Origin: an uncultured Flavobacteriales bacterium
GTDB lineage: Bacteria > Bacteroidota > Bacteroidia > Flavobacteriales_G > Salibacteraceae
Length of the DNA: 48,900 nt
Direction: 5' to 3'
NCBI GenBank assembly: GCA_913045895.1
Contig: CAJWSQ010000001.1
Location: 1-48,900, forward strand
Shown in pieces: positions 15,501 through 23,277 of the stretch. Within the stretch, counting starts at the first letter, position 1; each line of letters begins with the position of its first letter. Under the pieces are notes generated by a model, which saw nothing but the letters and a program-made list of their open reading frames with translations, made no database searches and was not told the origin of the DNA. Made by a program: the position numbers and the translations under genes.

Positions 15501-15803
15501 ATGAGAATCATTGCAATTCAAAACCTCAAAAGGTTTTATGAGCAACATCCCGAAACGGAAACGGGTATTAAAGTATGGGTTAAGCAAGTCAAGCAAGCCA
15601 CATGGGAGAGTCCGAGTGATATCAAACAAACTTTTACACATGCCAGACCAATTGGCAATGGGCGGGTTATCTTCAACGTTAACAAGAACGATTACAGACT
15701 AATAGTTAAAGTTGAATATAGGTTGAGAATAGTTTTCGTTTGTTTCATAGGAACACATGAAGAGTATGATGGAATTGATCCATTAACAGTTACGAAGTTT
15801 TAA
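15501..15803 (+). CDS. higB: HigB-family type II toxin (mRNA interferase)
   Basis: A 100-residue RelE-superfamily toxin of the HigB_toxin type. Family features are MRIIAIQNLKRFYEQHPETE, WVKQVKQATWESPSDIKQTF, the core GNGRVIFNVNKNDYRLIVKVEYRLRIVFVCFIGTHEEYD and a final TVTKF. HigB toxins cut mRNA on the ribosome and are neutralised by HigA. The toxin gene comes first and the antitoxin gene follows after 12 bases, as is normal for hig loci. The last strand and the Arg/Tyr/His residues (R79, H88, Y91) are intact, so the toxin should be active. Confidence 0.92.
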   Translation: MRIIAIQNLKRFYEQHPETETGIKVWVKQVKQATWESPSDIKQTFTHARPIGNGRVIFNVNKNDYRLIVKVEYRLRIVFVCFIGTHEEYDGIDPLTVTKF

Positions 15804-15815
15804 ACTTCAATTAGC

Positions 15816-16196
15816 ATGGAAAGTAAAATGCAGATAAAACCAATCAGAAGCCAATCAGAATACCAATTGGCTTTACAAGAGCTATATCAATTGATGGACG
15901 CCCCAACGGGTTCAGATGATTTTGATAGAGCGGAATTGCTGAGCATTCTTATTGAGAAATACGAAGAAGAACATTTCCCAATTGAAGATCCCGATCCTAT
16001 TGAGGCTATTAAATACCTCATGAACGAACTGGATATGAACCAAACACAATTGGGTGAAATTGTTGGTGGTAAATCAAAAGCTTCATTAATTCTCAATAGA
16101 AAACGAGCGCTTAGTATTACAATGATTCGAAACCTAAATGAAAAATTGAAAATTCCTCTTGAAATTTTAGTGAGGGATTATCCTTTAGCAACATAA
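15816..16196 (+). CDS. higA: HigA-family antitoxin with helix-turn-helix
   Basis: A 126-residue antitoxin. An acidic N-terminal half (IRSQSEYQLALQELYQLMDAP...EKYEEEHFPIEDPDP) precedes an XRE-type helix-turn-helix (about residues 65-115: YLMNELDMNQTQLGEIVGGKSKASLILNRKRALS). Together these are diagnostic of HigA. It should bind HigB and repress the shared promoter at the palindrome 15394-15410. ATG at 15816; a second in-frame ATG lies at 15828. A strong terminator directly overlaps and follows the stop codon. Confidence 0.92.
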   Translation: MESKMQIKPIRSQSEYQLALQELYQLMDAPTGSDDFDRAELLSILIEKYEEEHFPIEDPDPIEAIKYLMNELDMNQTQLGEIVGGKSKASLILNRKRALSITMIRNLNEKLKIPLEILVRDYPLAT

Positions 16197-16223
16197 AAGG
16201 CTATCAAAACGGTAGCCTTTTTT
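16195..16223 (+). terminator. Intrinsic terminator of higBA
   Basis: AAAAGGCTA (16195-16203) pairs with TAGCCTTTT (16213-16221), and the strand continues as a T-run. The stem begins within the higA stop codon. Confidence 0.8.
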
Positions 16224-16242
16224 AATTATCTGGAATTGGCAA

Positions 16243-16272
16243 AGCATCTCAACTATCATTGGTTTGCAAAAT
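16243..16272 (+). repeat. Left copy of degenerate direct repeat flanking GIY-YIG gene
   Basis: AGCATCTCAACTA (16243-16255) is identical to 16784-16796, and the similarity continues to 16272 (25 of 30 positions identical with 16784-16813). This copy lies just downstream of the GIY-YIG stop codon. It lacks the palindrome that precedes the right-hand copy. Confidence 0.6.
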
Positions 16273-16277
16273 CCCAA

Positions 16278-16625
16278 CTAAAACCTTCCAGCAAATTTGT
16301 TTTCCATCATGAGTTTAAACTCGTGAATTTCATCAAGTGTAAACCAATCTTCAGCTAAATCTAATAACTCAGGATTTTCATTAGAGATGAGGTTCCATTT
16401 CCAATCGCGGTGCCAGTTTTTGAGTTGTTTTTCTCGTGAAATAGCATTTTTCATTCCGTGAATTTGCTCGTAGTAGAGTAGGGTATTGAGTTTGTATTTC
16501 TGAGTGAACTCAGAGCCGAAACCACTTTTATGACGCAAGATTCTTCGTTCTAAGTTTCCAGTAACGCCAATATATAGGACTTCTCTTTTGCTGTTTGATA
16601 GGATGTAGACGTAGCCGGTTTTCAT
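16278..16625 (-). CDS. Single-domain GIY-YIG nuclease
   Basis: A 115-residue protein of the small UPF0213/YhbQ-like GIY-YIG group. The signature is intact: G4-Y-V-Y-I-L and L17-Y-I-G20, catalytic-type Arg at 27/28 and the metal-binding Glu at 65 (SREKQLKNW). There is no fused DNA-binding domain. Such proteins cut DNA, but their biological roles in Bacteroidota are poorly defined. The gene is enclosed by repeats: a degenerate direct repeat on both sides and two REP-like palindromes 81-188 bases upstream of the start. This suggests that the nuclease and the repeats form one unit (see findings). No TAnnTTTG promoter was found. Confidence 0.88.
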   Translation of the reverse strand: MKTGYVYILSNSKREVLYIGVTGNLERRILRHKSGFGSEFTQKYKLNTLLYYEQIHGMKNAISREKQLKNWHRDWKWNLISNENPELLDLAEDWFTLDEIHEFKLMMENKFAGRF

Positions 16626-16705
16626 GGAATTAAAGTTAGGGATTGTGATTGAACTTGAACTTTGAGTTATTGAAACAAGTTTTATGCGAGTACTAATTAC
16701 TAAGG

Positions 16706-16734
16706 TTGAGATCCTGAAACAAGTTCAGGATGAC
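16706..16734 (-). repeat. REP-like palindrome, copy 1 (inverted)
   Basis: A 29-base element, on the minus strand: GTC, stem ATCCTGAA / TTCAGGAT, 5-base loop CTTGT, tail CTCAA. It is inverted relative to copy 2 and 30 bases from it. Related palindromes are dispersed in many Bacteroidota intergenic regions (recalled, not searched). Confidence 0.75.
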
Positions 16735-16764
16735 CATCAATGGATGTTTAAACTCAAAATAACC

Positions 16765-16813
16765 GTCATGCTGAACCTGTTTCAGCATCTCAACTACAAT
16801 TGATTTGTGAAAT
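16765..16813 (+). repeat. REP-like palindrome, copy 2, with tail matching the left repeat
   Basis: The 16765-16793 part matches copy 1 in 26 of 29 bases. The stem reads ATGCTGAA / TTCAGCAT: both arm changes are compensatory, so the hairpin is conserved. Loop CCTGT. The tail 16784-16813 repeats the sequence found beyond the other end of the GIY-YIG gene. Confidence 0.75.
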
Positions 16814-16904
16814 TATCAATAGTTCACTCATCACATTAAAATAGCATTTTCCAGTTTCACCTACACACTATTCTCAACCCTCGGGAGTTGTACGTATATT
16901 CGCA

Positions 16905-17828
16905 ATGCAAATGAATTTAACCAACAATCAACAAGTAAGGCAATTTAGTTCACTCGAGATTTTAGCTCGAGAGGTGGTAGAGGGTTTCATCACGGGAATG
17001 CACAAAAGTCCGTTTCATGGTTTTAGTGTAGAGTTTGCTGAGCACCGTTTGTACAACACGGGCGAGAGCACACGCCACATCGATTGGAAACTTTACGGAA
17101 AAACCGAAAAGCTCTTTGTAAAACGCTACGAAGAAGAAACCAACCTGCGCTGCCAATTGGTGATTGATCGTTCATCAAGCATGTACTTTCCGCAAGATTC
17201 GGAAAACAACAAAATCACGTTTAGTATTCAAGCCGCTTCGGCACTCACACATTTATTGCGCACACAACGCGATGCCATTGGTTTAACGGTATTCAACAAT
17301 GCCGTTGAAACGTATTTGCCAGCCAAGCTCAACAATCAGCATTTGTATTACATGTACAGTCAGTTGGAGCAATTGCAGCAGCAAGAAAAGCCCCTACAAC
17401 AAACACGTGTAGTGGAGGCATTGCATGAAGTTGCTGAGCGTACGCATCAACGCAGTTTGGTGGTTATTTTCAGTGATTTGTTTAGCAACGATGATAACCT
17501 AGAAGATTTGTTTGCTGCCCTACAACACTTGCGTTACAACAAACATGAGGTCATCGTTTTCCACACGGTTAAGCGCAACCAAGAGGTGGAATTGGATTAT
17601 GAAAATCGCCCATATAAGTTTGTTGATTTAGAAACTGGAGCAGAGGTAAAGGTTAACCCAAAACAGATTCAAGAAAGCTACCAACAGCAGCTAACGGCTC
17701 GTGAACACGAAATCAAAATTAGATGTGGTCAATACAAAATTGACTTTGTAGAAGCAGATATCGATAAAGGATTTGATACGGTGTTGTTGGCTTATTTACT
17801 CAAGCGCAACAAAATGCTAAAACGCTAG
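16905..17828 (+). CDS. DUF58 domain protein (VWA-like)
   Basis: A 307-residue protein of the DUF58 family. Diagnostic parts are the N-terminal LEILAREVVEGFITGMHKSPFHGFSVEFAEHR, the RHIDWKLYGKTEKLFVKRYEEE block and a VWA-like metal site (VIDRSSSMYF, DxSxS at about residues 87-91). DUF58 proteins usually work with MoxR AAA ATPases and BatA/BatB VWA proteins in the Bat operon, which is linked to envelope stress, but neither partner lies next to it here. The ATG at 16905 is preceded by TATATTCG, a one-mismatch -7 box so close that the message may be nearly leaderless. Overlaps the convergent acyltransferase gene by four bases. Confidence 0.88.
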   Translation: MQMNLTNNQQVRQFSSLEILAREVVEGFITGMHKSPFHGFSVEFAEHRLYNTGESTRHIDWKLYGKTEKLFVKRYEEETNLRCQLVIDRSSSMYFPQDSENNKITFSIQAASALTHLLRTQRDAIGLTVFNNAVETYLPAKLNNQHLYYMYSQLEQLQQQEKPLQQTRVVEALHEVAERTHQRSLVVIFSDLFSNDDNLEDLFAALQHLRYNKHEVIVFHTVKRNQEVELDYENRPYKFVDLETGAEVKVNPKQIQESYQQQLTAREHEIKIRCGQYKIDFVEADIDKGFDTVLLAYLLKRNKMLKR

Positions 17829-18637
17829 TAAATCATCTTGTTGATGTTCTCCACTACACGATCGTCTTGCTCTTGCATTTCTTTCAAGTTCGGAGGATAA
17901 AACTCTTCACTTTGCTCAATGGCTTGCATAATTTGTTGCAGAATCGCCTCTGGCGTATCATCATAATTGATGTTTAAAGGCGGCTTAACTCTCAATGAAA
18001 TCTGAACGCCTTTCTTCTTAATTAGAATTCCTTTTTTATCAAATGCTCTGCGGAAACCATCAATTACAATGGGCAATACAATCGGTTTGTATTGTTTGAT
18101 GATGTGAGCTGTTCCTTTTCTACCAGGTGCATACGGACGCGTAGTTCCTTGAGGGAAAGTAATTACCCAACCATCGCGCAGTGCATCACCAATTTGTTTG
18201 GTATCGTTTGGGTCAACTTCACGCTTAATGTCTTGTCCTTTCTCGCGCCATGTTCGCTTAATTAAGATTCCACCAGCGTAAGCAAAAAGCTTGGGTAAAA
18301 TTCCAGCTTTCATGGTTTCCATAGCCGCCACGAAATAGATGCGCACTTGTGGATTGAGTAATGTAAAGAGTGATCCGATTTTGTCTTTCAGTCCGTTTTT
18401 GATGCTGAAGAAGGTGAGGAGAATGAGCGATACATCTGCAAAGTAGGTTTGGTGGTTGCTCACAATCAAAACCTGACGTTTGGGCAATTTGCGCACATGT
18501 TCAGATCCGGTGATGGTGGTGTTGTTTAAGATCTTGAAACGATAGTGTGCGATTAAGCCAAACAGGATGAAAACCATCCGCTTAGAAAAAATAAAGATGC
18601 CTAAAGCATCGCGTTTGAAGAGTTTAAATGATGTCAT
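17825..18637 (-). CDS. PlsC-like 1-acylglycerol-3-phosphate acyltransferase
   Basis: A 270-residue membrane-associated acyltransferase of the PlsC/LPLAT family, expected to acylate lysophosphatidate or a related lipid at the inner membrane. Block I reads SNHQTYFAD (H62, D68) and thus has five residues between His and Asp instead of the usual four. Block III reads FPQGTTRPYAPG (161-172), with Gln in place of the usual Glu. Both deviations seem common in Bacteroidota homologues (recalled). A hydrophobic segment lies near residues 20-32. The ATG at 18637 follows a consensus promoter at 18658-18687. Confidence 0.85.
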   Translation of the reverse strand: MTSFKLFKRDALGIFIFSKRMVFILFGLIAHYRFKILNNTTITGSEHVRKLPKRQVLIVSNHQTYFADVSLILLTFFSIKNGLKDKIGSLFTLLNPQVRIYFVAAMETMKAGILPKLFAYAGGILIKRTWREKGQDIKREVDPNDTKQIGDALRDGWVITFPQGTTRPYAPGRKGTAHIIKQYKPIVLPIVIDGFRRAFDKKGILIKKKGVQISLRVKPPLNINYDDTPEAILQQIMQAIEQSEEFYPPNLKEMQEQDDRVVENINKMIY

Positions 18638-18657
18638 TTCTACTTGCTTCCTATGGT

Positions 18658-18687
18658 CAAAGATAGCGGTGGCGCGTAAATATCAAA
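18658..18687 (-). promoter_or_regulatory. Consensus promoter of acyltransferase gene
   Basis: On the minus strand: TTTG (18687-18684), 18 bases, TATCTTTG (18665-18658). A full match to the Bacteroidota -33/-7 consensus, 20 bases before the ATG at 18637. Confidence 0.7.
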
Positions 18688-18720
18688 GGTTTTTCACTTT
18701 TATTCAAGTAAAAGAATGCG

Positions 18721-20835
18721 TTAAATTAATGATTGGTAGGTGATAAAACTGGCGATATAAGCCAACACTGTGAGGTACGACAGTTGTACCATTGGCCATT
18801 TCCAGCTGTTGGTTTCACGTTTTGTAATGGCCAGCGTACTCATACATTGCATAGCAATTACAAAGAAAATCAACAATGAAGCAGCCGTTGGCATCGACAT
18901 GAGTGGTTGTCCTGTTGTAGGGTTAATGGTGTTTTTCAAACGTTCTTGAAGCTGTGCAATGTTATCAGCATCACCCTCAACGCTGTAAATAATATTCATG
19001 GTACTCACAAACACTTCACGGGCCGCAAAACTACTGATGATAGCAATTCCCATGCGCCAGTCGAAACCCAATGGTTGAATGGCAGGCTCAATTACTTTAC
19101 CCAATTTTCCAGCAAATGAAGCGCTGATTAAAGCACTGCTTTTCTGCAAAGCCAAGCTGTCTGTTTCGGCTGGATTTTGAGCAATCAACTCATCGTATTG
19201 CGTTTCAATTTGCTCCATCTCTGCTGGTGGTCCAAAGGTGGTTAACACCCAAAGAATCACCGAGATAATCATGATTACTTTTCCCGCTTCAGTAACAAAG
19301 GTTAACCCCTTGTTCCACATGGTTAACCCCACGTTTCGCCATTTTGGTAATCGGTAAGTTGGAAGTTCTAAAATGAATGAACTGAAGAAATCTGATTTCA
19401 ACACTTTATTGAAAACCATAGCCACAAAGAAACTCAACACTAAGCCCAATAAATACAGACCCAACATGAATAAACCTTGCACGCTTACAAAACCCAATAG
19501 GTAGTCTTTCGGGACAATGAAACCTACCAAAAAGATGTAAACTGGTAGTCGAGCAGAGCAGCTCATAAGCGGAGTAACCATGATGGTGATGAGGCGTTCT
19601 TTCCAGTTTTCAATGCTACGTGTAGACATGATTGCTGGAACGGCACACGCAAATCCACTAACGAGTGGAACCACACTTTTTCCGTTCATTCCAACCGAAC
19701 GAAGCAGGCGATCATTCAAGAAGCTCACGCGAGCCATGTATCCAGTTTCTTCTAATACCTCAATCAGACCAAATAAAATCATGATTTGAGGAACGAAAAT
19801 GACGATACCACCAATTCCGGCAATGATTCCGTTTACGATAAAATCATTGATAATTCCTGGTGGTAATGTTTCGTTTACGGTTTCTCCCAACCATCCCATA
19901 CCAGCATCAATCCAATCCATTGGGAAAGTTGCTAAAGTGAAAACAGCTTGGAAAATCACGAAGAAAACAGCCATGAAAATGACATATCCCCAAACGTGGT
20001 GGGTTAATATTTTATCGAGTTTGGCCGTTAATGCCAGCGGACTATTGTCTTTGTGAACAATGGCTTGCACTTGCGAAAGCAATGGACCAATGGTTCGGTA
20101 TCGGTTAGATATTTCTAGAATTTCTTCTTTTTTCGAATCCAATTCAAAATCAGCGAATAGCTTTTGAATCGGGTCTTTTTTATCTGAAATCCACGGATAT
20201 TTTTCAGCGTTTACAGCTTGCTTAAATGCATTGAAAGCACTGTCGGTATCAACAATGGCTTGCAATTTAGCCATGAATTCTTCCGAAAGATTATTCCCAG
20301 GAACGTAGAAAGATTTATCAGCCGATTTAATCTCAGGGATACGATTTTTGAGTTCGTCCAATCCTTTTTGATCTCTGGCATTGATAGCAACTACAGGAAC
20401 GCCTAGCAGTTCTTCTAATTTCTCGGTATTGATCGAGATTCCGCTTTTCTCTGCAACATCTTGCATGTTGAGCGCAACCAATACAGGAATACCCAAATCG
20501 ATTACTTGAGTTGCTAAGAATAAATTGCGTTTCAGATTGGATGAGTCTAAAACCAAAATCACACGATCTGGTCTGGTTTCATAATTCTCGTCCATCAAAA
20601 TTTCACAAGAAACCCGCTCATCAGCCGATTTGGGCGACAAACTGTAAATTCCAGGAAGATCAATGATTTTAACTACATCCCCATTAGGGCAGTTAAATGA
20701 ACCTGTTTTTTTGTCTACGGTTACACCGGGGAAATTCCCAACCTTCTGATTCAAGCCCGTTAAGGCATTGAAAAGCGTTGTTTTTCCAGCATTCGGATTA
20801 CCAACCAGTGCTATATGTAACGGGGAATGACTCAT
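18721..20835 (-). CDS. feoB: Ferrous iron transport protein B
   Basis: A 704-residue inner-membrane Fe(II) transporter. The N-terminal G domain has G1 GNPNAGKTT (about 12-20), G3 DLPG (about 60) and G4 NMQD (about 122), followed by the helical GDI region. The membrane domain carries the two Gate repeats, with the conserved cysteines in GFACAVPAIMSTR and TPLMSCSARLPVY, and the AAREVFVSTM motif. Length is normal for the family. No feoA gene is adjacent, whereas many Bacteroidota have a FeoA-FeoB fusion or pair. ATG at 20835; no TAnnTTTG box found in the 96-base gap upstream. Confidence 0.96.
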   Translation of the reverse strand: MSHSPLHIALVGNPNAGKTTLFNALTGLNQKVGNFPGVTVDKKTGSFNCPNGDVVKIIDLPGIYSLSPKSADERVSCEILMDENYETRPDRVILVLDSSNLKRNLFLATQVIDLGIPVLVALNMQDVAEKSGISINTEKLEELLGVPVVAINARDQKGLDELKNRIPEIKSADKSFYVPGNNLSEEFMAKLQAIVDTDSAFNAFKQAVNAEKYPWISDKKDPIQKLFADFELDSKKEEILEISNRYRTIGPLLSQVQAIVHKDNSPLALTAKLDKILTHHVWGYVIFMAVFFVIFQAVFTLATFPMDWIDAGMGWLGETVNETLPPGIINDFIVNGIIAGIGGIVIFVPQIMILFGLIEVLEETGYMARVSFLNDRLLRSVGMNGKSVVPLVSGFACAVPAIMSTRSIENWKERLITIMVTPLMSCSARLPVYIFLVGFIVPKDYLLGFVSVQGLFMLGLYLLGLVLSFFVAMVFNKVLKSDFFSSFILELPTYRLPKWRNVGLTMWNKGLTFVTEAGKVIMIISVILWVLTTFGPPAEMEQIETQYDELIAQNPAETDSLALQKSSALISASFAGKLGKVIEPAIQPLGFDWRMGIAIISSFAAREVFVSTMNIIYSVEGDADNIAQLQERLKNTINPTTGQPLMSMPTAASLLIFFVIAMQCMSTLAITKRETNSWKWPMVQLSYLTVLAYIASFITYQSLI

Positions 20836-20931
20836 TCCAAATTTGAGTTTTCAAAAGTGGTGTTTTCGAGTGCGATAAACAATACCAACAGTGAGGTAAT
20901 GTTAAGAAAACGTAAAGTCGAAAGGCTTGTT

Positions 20932-23211
20932 CTATTCCTTAATATCGAGTAAAATCTTGAGCAGCTCAGTACTTTTTTGATTCTCAGGTTCGTAAATCGA
21001 ATTATAGATTCTAGATTTTTCTTCATTTGTTAAGTGCCAACTGAGCGATATATCTTCAGATCGGGTACGCTTCAACTGGAAGTTTACGATACTGATCTTG
21101 TCTTTCAACAGTCCGCTCATCTGCATAAACACGTCATCTTGGTTATAGTTCTGGATCGTTAGGTAGTTTTCAGAAAGTACTTCTAACGGTCTGGTGAACG
21201 ACTCTACAAATGAGTGGCTGGGTTCTTCTAAAATATCAACGGTTTTGTATCGATCTCGAATTTGAATCACCACAACACCACTTGTATTTTCATTAATCCA
21301 GTCTAAAAATTCAGTGATGTAGCGGATGGTATTTACTGACCCGTAATTGTCTCGAATTCCGGCATCCATCACCTCAATAGGCGGATAAGTTGGCATGTGA
21401 ATGTTTGGTAAAACATAGAAAAAGGTTGCACTCATGCGCAGTGCCGATAAAAAGTTTAAACTGTCGGGCTGATTGTCTCTAAACAATTGTCGGTAATCAA
21501 CGCTTCCCACCAACCCAACATGATTCAGGTTATCCAAATAATTGGTTTGTGTGAGGAATGAAACGGGTTGACTAGAAATTAGCAATTGCCTACCATCGTT
21601 AGAAATGGTTGGTGTTAACAACATCATTGGGATGTCTGATTCTTTTACGGGTAAATCGTAATCAGATACGCTTTTATCCATGTAATACTCCGTGTTGGCA
21701 GATAGCTGACGTTCGAATGCGTAACCCCGATCTTTGGTGTAGTAATTACCGGCATATTGAAATGTTTTCACACGAATAAGCCAATCGTGGAGAGCCATAT
21801 TCAATGCAACAGCATTCAAAATATCGCTGCTTATTTTAGCGTAATACTGTGGACTTTGAAGGTCTAGGTTGGGTTCAGTTATTTTTCGGTAAGCCAATTC
21901 GCGGTAATAAGCAGCGCCCAACATTCCACCAGATGATCCAGTAATGAGGTGTGTGCGTTTCATGATAGAACCCTGAGTAAGGCTATCTAAATGCTGCATT
22001 ACGCGTAAGGTCCAAGCAGAGGCACGAATTCCACCACCGCTACAATTTACAATAACCAACTTGGGTTTTTTCTTGTAAAAAGGCGTGTTGTTCGATTTCC
22101 AGTTTTCGAGGATATTTCGAGCATTTTGGGCATCACTAACCAATTGTGCCGTATCTCTTGAAAGCTCTTTTAACCGTTGATTACTGTATTCAACCAAGGG
22201 CGAATAACCCAAACCATAAGCATAACTTCTAAACGAATATTCCTGACTGTTTGAAAGGTGATTGTAACCCAAAAACAAGAACACGAAAACCAATGTACTC
22301 CAACCTTTTAACCACGAATAAATGGCGCTAACCATCATGGTGAGCATGGTGAGTGTCAATAAAATACTAGCTGCTGCAGGAAGTTTTAAAAGTGAGATTT
22401 CTCGGTAAAAACCAAAGAATATGATGCTGATGATAACTCCAATTTCGAAGAACGTTGCATTGATGTGATTCTGAGTGAAAACAGTACGTAGCATTTTAGC
22501 ATCGTAATGCGAAATATCTCTGGCTAAAGCAATGCGATAGGGGGCAGAAAGGTAGGTGACAACTTTCCATTCTCGCTTGCGAGCAAAGATGCTGAACCAG
22601 TGTTCTTTCTTGCTGAAAGCTGTTTTCACTGGGCGAACACGCGGCTTTTGATCTTTGTCTTTTTTCTTGATTTTTCCGAATAACTTCTCGATGTTTTTGT
22701 TGGTACTCAAGAAGTATGAATTGGCCAAAAACACAAACAACGAAATTCCCAAAAACAAACCTCCCATGTGAATGAACACTTCGGTTTGATTCACCATTTC
22801 GTGGGTCGTTTGGTACATGTAAAACTGGTAGAAATAACTGATAAAAAACACCATTGGAATGATGCAGTTATTCAAACTATACTTGATGAATGGGCGATTA
22901 AGCGTTGCTAATATGGGGAACTTATAACCGTTAAGTGCATAACTCGCTAAGTTGAATGAAATGAGGAATCCACCTAGTGCAAATCCCATAATCATGTGCG
23001 AGGTAAAACTGACTTGACCTAAGTATTCGGGATAGAGGAAGAGGTTGTAACCACCGTATTTAGCAAGGATTTTTTTCCAAACAATTCCGGTGATGAATAT
23101 CCACGATAATAGTAAAAGGTGATTGGATTTGATGTGCACCAAAAACAACTGAACGGGAAAGAAATAGATGATTCTATTCAAACGTTCTTTCCACGAGATT
23201 TTTGGAGCCAT
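20932..23211 (-). CDS. Membrane-anchored patatin-like phospholipase
   Basis: A 759-residue protein. The N-terminal half has several transmembrane helices (about 26-44, 66-84, 112-130, 145-165 and a cluster at 255-320). The C-terminal half is a patatin-like lipase domain: oxyanion motif SGGGIR (about 389-394), nucleophile elbow GSSGG (about 423-427) and catalytic Asp in DAGIRDNYG (about 615). The Ser-Asp dyad is complete, so hydrolysis of membrane lipid acyl chains is expected, with the catalytic domain tethered to the inner membrane. Its side of the membrane cannot be told. Transcribed alone; a perfect inverted repeat at 23241-23269 overlaps a promoter-like sequence. Confidence 0.85.
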   Translation of the reverse strand: MAPKISWKERLNRIIYFFPVQLFLVHIKSNHLLLLSWIFITGIVWKKILAKYGGYNLFLYPEYLGQVSFTSHMIMGFALGGFLISFNLASYALNGYKFPILATLNRPFIKYSLNNCIIPMVFFISYFYQFYMYQTTHEMVNQTEVFIHMGGLFLGISLFVFLANSYFLSTNKNIEKLFGKIKKKDKDQKPRVRPVKTAFSKKEHWFSIFARKREWKVVTYLSAPYRIALARDISHYDAKMLRTVFTQNHINATFFEIGVIISIIFFGFYREISLLKLPAAASILLTLTMLTMMVSAIYSWLKGWSTLVFVFLFLGYNHLSNSQEYSFRSYAYGLGYSPLVEYSNQRLKELSRDTAQLVSDAQNARNILENWKSNNTPFYKKKPKLVIVNCSGGGIRASAWTLRVMQHLDSLTQGSIMKRTHLITGSSGGMLGAAYYRELAYRKITEPNLDLQSPQYYAKISSDILNAVALNMALHDWLIRVKTFQYAGNYYTKDRGYAFERQLSANTEYYMDKSVSDYDLPVKESDIPMMLLTPTISNDGRQLLISSQPVSFLTQTNYLDNLNHVGLVGSVDYRQLFRDNQPDSLNFLSALRMSATFFYVLPNIHMPTYPPIEVMDAGIRDNYGSVNTIRYITEFLDWINENTSGVVVIQIRDRYKTVDILEEPSHSFVESFTRPLEVLSENYLTIQNYNQDDVFMQMSGLLKDKISIVNFQLKRTRSEDISLSWHLTNEEKSRIYNSIYEPENQKSTELLKILLDIKE

Positions 23212-23240
23212 TGAATTGAGTTTAAATTTATTGGTTGAAA

Positions 23241-23269
23241 GATAATTGATTTATTGAGGATCAATTATC
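23241..23269 (-). promoter_or_regulatory. Inverted repeat over promoter-like sequence of patatin gene
   Basis: GATAATTGA (23241-23249) and TCAATTATC (23261-23269) are perfect complements around an 11-base centre. On the minus strand the repeat spans ATTG, 17 bases, TATCTTTC, a one-mismatch promoter. This suits an operator; a weak terminator for the upstream gene is the alternative. Confidence 0.35.
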
Positions 23270-23277
23270 GCTACAGA

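Noticed and set aside
15511-15702. Second frame inside higB
   Set aside because: Shadow of the toxin gene; the HigB frame matches the family along its whole length.
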